Positions 21,914-30,733 of a DNA stretch of 33,056 bases are shown here, piece after piece. Below the pieces are notes generated by a model. The model was given only the letters and a program-made list of their open reading frames with translations, had not been told where the DNA came from and ran no database searches. The number at the start of each line of letters is the position of its first letter. The stretch's first letter is position 1. The DNA comes from Sperchopsis tessellata (lineage: Eukaryota; Arthropoda; Insecta; Coleoptera; Hydrophilidae). The stretch lies in assembly GCA_033557685.1 (NCBI GenBank), contig JAWQRN010000248.1, positions 1 to 33,056 on the forward strand. The letters are read 5' to 3'. The position numbers and the translations under genes are program-made.

Positions 21914-22636
21914 TAGTGTCTCACAGAATTAGTAACACACCTACATATTAAAGTGATATTGTAATAAATATTCTTTTATTTTTTATTATTTTCATGTAAA
22001 CTTATTACCATCACAATTAATACACCTTTTTGATATTCTTCATTGAAAAACACTCAAAACACTATAAAAATGCGTCACATAATTATTAATACACGAAAGT
22101 TTTTATCAGATTTTTTAAAAAGTTGTAGTCTGTATATGCTATCGTTTATAATATTTACGTATATTAATTTTTTTACTATTTAAAAAAAATGGTTTAGAAC
22201 GCGAATTAATAGTTAAATTATATTACAAAGGAAATTCCTTCAGAAAAATCTGACCTGAATCCCATAGGCCATTTATAGTTGGAAAAGCGTGTGAGAAAAA
22301 ACCTATCAACAAATAAAACACACAGACAGCAGATACTTGGTGGATAGTATGCCCAGACGATTACAAGCTATAATTGCAGCTAAAGGTGGTCCTACCAAGT
22401 GCTAAAATCATTCCAATTATAAAATTGGTGGTGATTTATGTTTTTTTTTATTTATTTTACATTTAGTACAAATTTTTCAGTTCGTGTTAATTTTTTTTGA
22501 TATTTTTATTTGCTATTAGTTACATCTTTTACGAACCTTACAATTTACTTTTGAAATTAAAATAACATTTTTATATCAAAAGTCAGTTTTATGTAATTAA
22601 TATAGGAGTGTGTTAATAATTTTGTGAGGCACTGTA
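21914..22636 (+). mobile_element. Tc1-like element, internally deleted
   Basis: TA target sites at 21914-21915 and 22635-22636 bracket 719 bp. The left end reads TAGTGTCTCACAGAATTAGT and then AACACACCT. The right end in reverse reads CAGTGCCTCACAAAATTATT and then AACACACTCC. CAGTG-type ends with TA duplication are typical of Tc1/mariner. The only coding trace is the end of a transposase at 22240-22404. Confidence 0.85.
22240..22404 (+). pseudogene. Tc1 transposase C-terminal remnant
   Basis: One frame gives SDLNPIGHL, corresponding to the family's PDLNPIE-N-L motif; the catalytic glutamate position is glycine. A shifted frame gives LVDSMPRRLQAIIAAKGGPT and the final KC, the standard Tc1 ending. 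The catalytic aspartates upstream are deleted. Confidence 0.85.
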
Positions 22637-23212
22637 GTGTTAATTAATCTTTAAATTTTTGTATTATTCACTAATTAAATATTTTTATTATTCATTGGTA
22701 AATCACAGAGATACGGTTAAACTGAAACTAAAACTTGTTTTTTAAATTCATTTAGGTATGTAACTATTAGTTGTTAGTTAAGGTAATAATCTTTTTCATT
22801 GTTTAATAATTATTATATTGTATATTCAGCCTTCTATTTTACCTATAAGAAAATAAGATTATTAGGGTCAAAGACTACCATTTTGTATTTCTTTATAATT
22901 TGCCTAATTTTTAAAGTTACTTTGACCTACCTTACCATTTAATATAATGTTATCTAGATATTAAAAGTTTTTAATTATTATACAAGGAAATAAGTTTTTA
23001 TAAATTACTAAAAGTTATTAAAACTATATTGAGACTCAGAAAAGTGTTTTAAAGAGATTTACTCAAAGAGGAGCAAATATATTTGTTTCAAAATTAGATA
23101 GTTAATGGTCATAGAATCATAATTTTTGATTCTTCAATATTTGGTTAGGCAGTTATGATAAAAAATAAATAATAGTGGATCTCGTATTTGATTAGTTTCA
23201 GAAGTGTGTGAA
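22637..23212. other. AT-rich intergenic, nothing assigned
   Basis: No frame, repeat or RNA gene is recognised in this stretch. Confidence 0.4.
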
Positions 23213-23484
23213 GGGATCGATTTTCAATCGGGACGAATCTTCCATCGTGACCGATCTTCCATCAGGATCGTTCTTCCATCGGGATCGTTCTTCCATCGGG
23301 ATCGATCTTCAATCGGGATTGATCTTCTATCGGAATCGATCTTCTATCGGGATCGATCTTCCATCGGGATTGAACTTCCATCGGGATCGATCTTCCATCA
23401 GGATCGATTTTTCATCGGGATCGATATTCCATCGGGATCGATCTTCGATCAGGATCGATCTTCCATCGGGTTTGATCTTGGATC
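23213..23484 (+). repeat. 17-bp minisatellite, 16 units
   Basis: The unit GGGATCGATCTTCCATC is repeated 16 times with no length change (16 x 17 = 272 bp). Units differ by 0-6 substitutions, mainly at the GGG start and the ATC/TTC middle. The unit has no plus-strand stop and 17 is not a multiple of 3, so all plus frames stay open and give the same 17-residue pattern. The long frames here are not evidence of a gene. Confidence 0.95.
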
Positions 23485-23773
23485 AGTACTCTCACATAGT
23501 ACACACGTGATGATTCATTATTGAGAGCTACTGCTTCACATACCTTATGTGTAATTTGATAAAAACATAAACACGAGACTGGAATATTAAAATATAAAAC
23601 GAAAATATTTCTGGATAGATCAACATTGAATAACGAGCACTGCAGAACATTATCAAATAGAAGAACTATCATTGCTGAATTATTGAGACAAATATAGTTT
23701 TCTTTCTAAAAGAAAATATATCAGAAAACTGGTTGCTTTCAAAGCAAGATTATGACTGGAGAAAAATTCATTA

Positions 23774-24064
23774 GTGATGTGTTTGTTTTCTTACCACCAA
23801 CTATTATTAATGAAAATAGAAGAAACAAAGCTTATTTACGCTATCAAAAATCTTAAGACAATATGCAATATCTGCCTGACTGAGAACAGTAAATTCCATC
23901 TCTACTCAACAAGAGCAAGTAGCAAGATCCACATTTATTACAAAAGGACCAACATTGGTAGAAACAGCATTCTTCAACGCAGTATGAGGATATTCAATGA
24001 ACTTCCAAAAGTTATTTCATCTAAAGAAATCGTCACGAGTTTTCTTAAGCACTTAAAAGGATGA
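23774..24064 (+). pseudogene. C-terminal tail of a LINE reverse-transcriptase ORF
   Basis: The end of this frame reads YYKRTNIGRNSILQRSMRIF and then NELPKVISSKEIVTSFLKHL. This is the conserved finish of many arthropod non-LTR ORF2 proteins, where R-T-N-x-G-x-x-S-I/L ... x-x-Y/F-N-x-L-P precedes the stop. No reverse-transcriptase core lies upstream, so it is 5'-truncated, the common fate of LINE copies. It is followed by an AAATAAATG-type tail near 24241-24265. It is separate from the I-like element that starts further right. Confidence 0.7.
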
Positions 24065-24689
24065 TATTGGAGGAGTTAAATTAGTATTATTGTGTTTGGT
24101 TTGTGTATTGAATTGTGATGATTTGGTGACAAATGAATTAATAAACAAAGTGAGATGTTGGACTGGGTTTAATGATAAAAGTTGTGTTTGAATTAATATG
24201 TAGAACCAAATACTAGTACACTGTATTGTTTTTGGTTTGTAAATAAATGGAAATAAATAAAATTAGATGCCTGGAAATTTGCTTTTAGCAGATGTGATAC
24301 ACATTGAGGAGATATAAACTAAGCACAGTGAAATGAAAGGGGATAACATTAAAGAACGGTGTGTGGAAAATATGACTTTTTATGTTTAATGCCATATGTT
24401 TATTTAAGAACATAAGACCTCTTAGGCACTAGGCTGGTGTTTATGGTGCCTTTTAACTTTGCCAGAAAAATTTGTTAATAACTATTAATAGTAGCATATA
24501 ATCCTTTTAAAAACTTGGTATCTCATAACATTTCATGCTCCTTATTTTAAATAGATTAAAAAACAAAATCCATACTTAAAATTCTTACAGACGTCTCAAA
24601 ATTTAGTGAACCACTGTAAGTATCGCACTGGATCATAGTGTTATGTTGTTGCATTAAAATTTTCAAAAAATAATTCACTTGGGAATCAA
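24065..24689. other. Between LINE tail and I-like LINE
   Basis: It holds the 3' end of the truncated LINE and one copy of a diverged repeat (24545-24668) whose partner lies beyond the next LINE. No gene is seen. Confidence 0.4.
24545..24668 (+). repeat. Diverged direct repeat left of the I-like LINE
   Basis: AAAATCCATACTTAAAATTC, TGAACCAC and GTTATGTTGTTGCATTAAAA occur in the same order as related blocks at 29580-29690. Gaps are needed to align them. Confidence 0.45.
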
Positions 24690-24916
24690 CAAAAGAAACG
24701 TCGGATATCTGCGTGCGCTGTTTAACGTGGAATATTTCAAAAAAAGTGCTCCTAATTATTTTATTAATTATCTGTGCTCAACCTTACGTAACAACAATCC
24801 AAATACCAATTTGTAAGTCTATTCCATTATTTTATTATTTATTATTATTATATTTACTTAGTTACTGATATTCATCAGAGAATTGGAATTATTAAAAAAG
24901 TGACGATAATCAACAC

Positions 24917-25771
24917 GTGCCTTGTTGGGAAGCTAAGATGATGAGTAGTGCAGGGGGGTCGGATTCCCCTGATATAAATAGTTCACAGTACTTATTACGG
25001 TCTAATATGATAGGAATTATGTCCCCAAGGGCTTTCTCGTCCAATGGCGTGGAATTGGCTTTTTTAAATCAAGAAATAAATTCACAACGTGAAACAGCTA
25101 TAATTAATAATGAGGAGATATTAAGTAAAATTAATTATATTGATAATATGTTGAACAGTATAGATACAGGAATGTTTGACATCGATAATGGGGAAGCCGA
25201 TTTGGACACTAATGAGATTCAACAAAATAGTGTTTTCCCTTCATGTAGCCGTAGGCTAATTACAGATGAGGTTGAATTAGAGATAGGAAATAATAGTTAT
25301 AGGGAAAAAATTAATAATAGACCCATAGCATTGTATAAAAGCTCAGACCTTGGTCCTTACATAATATTTGTACAAAAGAAAACAACAACGGATAAAAAAG
25401 CAAAGGTAGATAATATAAAAGTTATTATGAGACGTGGTCTAAATAAGATTAGCATAGAAATGTACAATTTTTCTGCAGCTAATAAATTGGAAGGAGGTGA
25501 AGTTTTTCAAAATAATGAAACGGGAGCTTTCATCCAGCGTCATTTAATACAATGCCAGGGAATTATTAGGGGCATTGACCCCATGCTGAATGATGATGAA
25601 CTGAAGGCTGAAATTAGCTGCAATACAAAGATTACTCAAATAAGACGTTTCAATAAAAGAGTGGACAAAGAAGGAAATGCAATATATGAACCCACATCAA
25701 CAGTTTGCGTAACTTTTGAGGGAAAAATTATTCCCAGATATATAAAGATGTTCTACGGATATGAGGAGTAA
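24917..25771 (+). pseudogene. I-like LINE ORF1 (gag), N-terminal part
   Basis: A 284-codon frame begins with GTG in this reading; the first ATG is at 24938. The product is rich in Asn, Asp and Ser at first, then basic. The part from about residue 140 (YKSSDLGPYIIFVQKK) to the end (STVCVTFEGKIIPRYIKMFY) fits the RNA-recognition-like fold that precedes zinc knuckles in LINE gag proteins: RGIDPMLNDDELKAEI is the typical linker-helix pattern. The frame closes at 25771, just before the zinc knuckles, which lie in another frame, so a frameshift has split ORF1. Confidence 0.75.
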
Positions 25772-25794
25772 AGACGTACGTAAAGTCAGTTATT

Positions 25795-26166
25795 TTATGC
25801 TATAGGTGCCTGAGGTTTGGCCACACCCAATCTCAGTGCAGTGGCAAAGAACGGTGTGAAAAATGTAGTGGAGAGACATCCGAAGAACATAATAAAAAGT
25901 CATGTGACCTGCTCTTTAATTGTCTACACTGTAAGGGTAGCCATTCGGCCACCAATAAAAAGTGTCTAGAGTTCAGCCGCCAAAGACGTATTAAAGAAAT
26001 TATGGCGTACGATAATCTGTCCTATTCAGAAGCAGAGAATAAAATTCCAAAACTCCCCAAAAACAGATTCAATAATAATGAACTCGCTCCGTACTCAACC
26101 CCTATTAATACAGTTCATCAAACCTCTGCTTTCCCCTGCTACAGATACCCCCTGCACCGGATCTAA
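25795..26166 (+). pseudogene. I-like LINE ORF1, zinc-knuckle part
   Basis: The frame gives three cysteine-histidine knuckles: CYRCLRFGHTQSQC, then CEKCSGETSEEHNKKSC, then CLHCKGSHSATNKKC. After them comes RIKEIMAYDNLSYSEAE, a conserved gag segment in I-type LINEs. Knuckles bind the element RNA. A TAA ends the frame at 26166. Confidence 0.85.
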
Positions 26167-26468
26167 GAGAATTGTCTATACCAGTACATGACAGAAGAAT
26201 ATATGCAGAAAAACTAAACACAGATTTATATAGCACGATGGCGAAAAGAAAAAGAACAGACCCCACATCTCAACCAAAAAAAGTTAACCTACCAATCCCA
26301 TATATCGATGGACATAACAGCTGCCTTTTGTTCTCCCATGGGAACCCAGGTTTTAATGGAGTCACGCCTATTGTAGGTAAATTTAAAAGAAATGAAAATT
26401 TCTCAATTATAGAATTCATGGAATTTCTAAAAGAACGAGGAAATTCAAATTGTGTGTCTTCAAACTAA
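26167..26468 (+). pseudogene. I-like LINE ORF1, possible C-terminal part
   Basis: A 98-codon frame continues after the zinc-knuckle frame with a shift. It encodes a basic segment (MAKRKRTDPTSQPKK) and no recognised domain. Position between gag and endonuclease suggests it is the end of ORF1. Confidence 0.5.
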
Positions 26469-26671
26469 ATCCCTACATTGCATAGCTTCCTAATGGATTC
26501 ATTTAATGTATATTTAGAAAAACGAGAAAATATTCTTTCAAAGTTTATTGGGAAGGGGAATCAGTGAAGAGTTTCTCCCATTACGGGTTCTCCAGTTGTG
26601 CCTGGAACATCTGCTTTATAATTTTTTGTTGTGTGGACCCCAGTGCCCCTGTCGTTGACTTAATGATAAAT

Positions 26672-27349
26672 GCATTAAAAAATTACAAAAAAAATGTGAA
26701 AAATACTATTATGGAACTGCCATAGAATAGTAAACAAAAAACATGAATTAATAAATCTCATTAGGGACACTGATGCCTACATAATTTGCTTATGTGGAAC
26801 TTTCTTGAACCCAACAAAACCTTTAAATGTTACCGGATATAGATGTTATAGGATAGAGAGAATGGATATGGGGGTATTTGTATGTTGATCAAGTTTGGAA
26901 TTTCTTAAGACATTATTGATACTCGCATGCCTCTTCTTGTAGATATACAGATTATAGGAATTAAACTGGAATGTTTTCACTTATAATGCTATTACAATCC
27001 TCACGAGAACACACGCGTCAGGGACTGGGATAGAATTTTTTCTTCTCTGCATGATCCTTTTGTTATTTGTGGGGGTTTCAATAGTAACTATCCAGGATGG
27101 GGTGGTTCAAGAGCAAATCCAAATGGGATGACACTATTTGACTCCATTAACGATCACAATGATTTCGTGGCCAACGATCAATTTCCTACTCGTCTCAATT
27201 CACCGGATAGGTGTAAGCGTGTTATTGATCTTTTTATTGTATCCGGTGCTATAATGAATCAATGTGATTACACAACTATGGATGATACATACTTTAGTGA
27301 CCATTACTTTTGTCTGTTGGTGCTTCTTCTGGTGGGCATGGGGAGATGA
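26672..27349 (+). pseudogene. I-like LINE ORF2 endonuclease domain, broken
   Basis: WNCHRIVNKKHELINLI (from about 26711) is the start of an APE-type endonuclease. DAYIICLCGTFLNPTKPL follows, where the family has L-S-E-T-F-L; the catalytic Glu is Gly. Later, FVICGGFNSNYPGWGGS (about 27060-27105) corresponds to the G-D-F-N motif with Asp changed to Gly, and FSDHYF keeps the S-D-H end. Stops interrupt the middle. Confidence 0.8.
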
Positions 27350-27749
27350 TTTTTCGTGCAAGGTTTCTTTTCGGAAGGGCGGATTGGACATTATTTTATG
27401 AAAAATTGGAGCGTTCACAGTCCCGAAACCCTCTATCGTCGTACCAATCATTTGTCGATCAAACCTTAATGGCTGGGGAAAAAGCGATACCCAGATCAAA
27501 GTTTAAAAAAATTAGGAAAACTAGATCACCCTAGTGGAATGCAGATTGTGAGTCGGCTAGACTAGAATGTAGGGAGACGTTTAAAAGGTATATGGGATAC
27601 CCTTCTCTGGAGAATTTTCTACAACTTAAAAAAAGAAGCTATAGCTCGTCGAACAAATATAAGAACGAAATGAAAATCTTTCCAAGATTTCTGTACAGAA
27701 TTAAACAGAAATTCACCTATATCAAAGATTTGGAAAAACATTAAAATAT
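27350..27749 (+). pseudogene. I-like LINE ORF2, linker before reverse transcriptase
   Basis: Fragments in several frames lie between endonuclease and reverse transcriptase. I see short basic segments (for example around 27480-27530) but no sharp motif. The spacing agrees with an ORF2 linker. Confidence 0.5.
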
Positions 27750-28733
27750 TTGACAAGAGTTTCTTTGAAGCCTCATGTGGCCCCAACTTCCAATAGTCTT
27801 GTCTTCCGAGAGCTTCTGAACATGCTTTTGTCCCCGATAGCAATACCTAGTGTGAACATTCCACATCAGGACCTACCGGGGGACTGGTGTCCGATAGCCC
27901 TTCAGGAAACGCTTATTTACATTTCTCAGAGGAGGGATACATCTCCAGGACTAGATCAAATTTCTTGTTATATATTGAAAGCTATGCCGGTGGGTATGGT
28001 CGAAGAATATCTAGTGTCTCTATTTAATGAGATTTTGAATGGGGCCCCCTCCCCGACAGATGGAAGGAATAGTGCATTATTCCGATCAGAAAACCTGGAA
28101 AAGATTCCAATTGCACTCTCTTCTTGCATGGGGAAAGTGTTGGAACATATTAGTAAGAACAGACTCGAGTGGCTTGTGGAGAATCAAAGTTTAATTGGAC
28201 ATCAACAGTCCAGATTTAGGAAGGGCAGAGGTACTCATAACAGTCTAAGTTTTTTTGTTTTGGACATCCTCCAGTCTTTTACTAAAAAGCAAGTTACTAT
28301 CGCTGTCTTTATTGATTTGGAATCGGCATATGACCTGGTAAATCCTACTATTTTCTGCAATGGCCTTATTGAATGCCGACTTCCAATTTGGTTTGTGCAG
28401 TATGTTGATAAATTGACTACTTACAGGAAAATATATATCAGGAACCCCGGTTATCGCAGTATAATAGGTCCACAGATGGCTTATAGGGGACTTCCACAGG
28501 GATCTGTTATGAGCCCGTTATTTATTAACCTATACGTGAAAGATATATACCTACAGGTGGAGGAGGGAATCCAGGTACTGCAATATGCTGATGACACGGT
28601 AATATTTATGTCAGGACATGATACGACTAGAATGATCAATAAAATTAACTCCTTTTTGAGAAGGATTAAGAGCTGGTTTGAGAATAGGGACCTCAAAATA
28701 TCCACGAACAAGAGCCTCAGCCATGTTATTTAG
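27750..28733 (+). pseudogene. I-like LINE ORF2 reverse transcriptase
   Basis: A 327-codon open frame holds most of the reverse transcriptase. RRDTSPGLDQISCYILKAMP is RT motif 0/1, IALSSCMGKVLEHI leads to the fingers, VFIDLESAYDLV is motif A with its catalytic Asp, GLPQGSVMSPLFINLYVKDI is motif B, and QYADDTVIF is motif C with both aspartates. A few residues before IALSSC are missing compared with the family. Catalytic residues remain, but the frame ends early, before the thumb, which continues in another frame. Confidence 0.88.
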
Positions 28734-29190
28734 TAGGGCGCGTACTCAGCCAGCTATAGGACATGTTAAAATCATTACTGATAGGGTTTCCTGGTGAGAA
28801 TGAAACCAAATTTCTCGGAATTATTCTGGATACTCATTAAAAATGGAAGGAACACACTAATTTTATTATAAACAAATGTAACAAGGGATTAAATATAATC
28901 AGGTCGGTGACAGCAACTAACTGGGCTGCTGATCCAAAAACGCTACTTTTAATATGCTCAAATCAGAAGCCATTTTGATTTTTCCCTTTTTATTGTTCCT
29001 CTCAGAGTGTGGTGAGATGCCCATCAGTATCAGAAGCTTTAGTTTAGCAGCTAAATTTATTATTAAGAACTTAAGAATTCAATAATCCCATCATTTCAAA
29101 AATTAATTACTTGTATGGTTATTTTTCATGGTCTCCTGGACGGTGTCGAAGTCTATCTCCTAACCAGTTTTACCAGACAGTAGTGCTTAT
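28734..29190 (+). pseudogene. I-like LINE ORF2 thumb and C-terminal remnant
   Basis: ETKFLGIILDTH (about 28801-28836) is the conserved F-L-G-I/V segment after motif C. It is followed, after a stop, by KWKEHTNFIINKCNKGLNII and then TNWAADPKTLL, the I-group W-x-A/G-D-P motif. Further right, SIRSFSLAAKFIIKNLRI and YLYGYFSW in shifted frames suggest part of the later C-terminal domain. It fades by about 29200. Confidence 0.72.
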
Positions 29191-29200
29191 ATTTTGAGTT

Positions 29201-30344
29201 GATTTAATTTTACTTTAAAATTTATGCCTGCGATTCGATTACTGAATATTTTGCCACATTGAGTAAAATTTTAATCAACTTTGTATCTTTTAATAGCTCT
29301 GTTTTCATTGCTTATAACTATTATACAACACATTTTTAATTATTTTTAAACCAACGAAAGGTATGCGATACCACGTGTTGCATATATCTATTTAATCACC
29401 TGTTTATTCATAATCTTGAAGTGTATCATTTATGTTGTTTGTTGACGTTTCTTTAGAGCGGATTATACTTGCTCTATATTGAGTATAGAAATTGTAGTGA
29501 TATAGCATCCAACACTTACAACAAGAAACGCAAAGTTGATTACACGGAAATAACAAGAATAGTGATTTTTCATTCTCCTTTACTGTAAATAAATTTTAAA
29601 CTAAAATGCATACTTATAATTCCTTACTAGAAAAATTAATAAACCACCTTTTTAGCAATGGTATGTTATGTTGCATTTAATATTTTAAATGAATTAAAAG
29701 AAGATCATAGCCTTTTAACTGAACTTTGAAGATAAAAAATAATTTAGTTTAAATTAAAAACAAAAAAACTCGGTATGTATTTTACTAAAATAAATAAACA
29801 TTCAATTTATTGTTAACAAAAATATGTCTTGTCATTGCGAATTTTTACATATTTAATAGTATAATTAAAATAATGGCAATTTTTTTCATGCCTATGTTCT
29901 TTAGTGTAGTAACATTATATATTAAAAAGTATATTATAGTTTTCGAAACAATTGAACATATGGTACTAATAATTCAAATTAGTTTATTTACCGTATAGTG
30001 ATTGTATATCAAAATAAATATATACCTAGTATAATATTTAATAATAAGACAATTTGCTCAATACTGTCTTTATAGAGGCTACTGATGAGAATATCAATAA
30101 CATTTAAAATGAAGTTTTATCTTTTATATGTCATTTAAAATTTTTCAAAGTCAACAATAATTAAAACATTAACAGGTTAATTCATATACACATTAATTTA
30201 ATTAAAAACAAATAATATAACAAGCAATGACTAAATGAATGATATACCTGATAAAGGACAAACACATTTTATAACTTGATACGCTATATAAGGACTTGTA
30301 CAAGGCACGTCTAGTTACCTATTTGAAGAGGGCTATAAAATTAC
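29201..30344. other. 3' flank of SCAP, AT-rich
   Basis: It should contain the SCAP 3' untranslated region on the minus strand. AATAAA-type signals occur on that strand, for instance near 29984, but none can be singled out. A 62-codon plus frame at 29810-29998 is AT-driven and hydrophobic, with no motif. Confidence 0.4.
29580..29690 (+). repeat. Diverged direct repeat right of the I-like LINE
   Basis: AAAATGCATACTTATAATTC, AATAAACCAC and GTTATGTTGCATTTAATATT align with 24545-24668. Together the two copies enclose the I-like element. Confidence 0.45.
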
Positions 30345-30733
30345 CTAATCTACTTTATGAGATATTACTGGAAATCTCACTATCCTAAGCTGGTTTCCAA
30401 AATCACATACGACAGCATCGCGTAGCATCATAATTTGTTTGATGAACGTCAATGGTGATCCTCTTAAAACTATATTTCTCACTGTTTCGCCACTTTGCAC
30501 ATCGAATATGATTAGACCATCAGTTTGGGCAATTAGCACAAGGCTTGGGGTCAACATCAATATATTACTGGTAAATGTGTATGAGAATTGAATTACTTTT
30601 AAAAGATGACCTTGGAAACGTTCCCAAACGCATAAGCGATCATCTTGTCCTAAAGTTATGACATAACTCGCTGAGTAAGTCAGAGATGTGATGCTACCAT
30701 TGTGGGCGTTGTGAATATTATATACACATGTTC
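30345..30733 (-). CDS. SCAP: SCAP terminal coding exon
   Basis: Acceptor TTTCTTTTCAG at 30735-30734. The first two bases complete a Gly codon, then T-C-V-Y-N-I-H-N-A-H. It encodes SASYVITLGQDDRLCVWERF, TDGLIIFDVQSGETVRNIVL and the SCAP C-terminal signature, with stop TAG at 30347-30345. Confidence 0.92.

Larger units (their letters stand above)
24690..29200 (+). mobile_element. I-like non-LTR retrotransposon (LINE), broken
   Basis: From left to right: gag with zinc knuckles, APE-type endonuclease, reverse transcriptase with YADD, and a C-terminal domain, all on the plus strand. The I-group is suggested by the gag ending R-I-K-E-I-M-A-Y-x-N-L-S-Y-S-E-A and by WAADP after the reverse transcriptase. 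Frameshifts separate the parts and endonuclease catalytic residues are changed, so the copy is dead. Long surviving frames (284 and 327 codons) mean it is younger than the Jockey copy at 16069. Exact ends are estimates. Confidence 0.85.

Noticed and set aside
23204..23524. Long plus-strand frames with a repeating RDRSSIG-type peptide
   Set aside because: They are produced by the stop-free 17-bp minisatellite; every plus frame gives the same peptide pattern.
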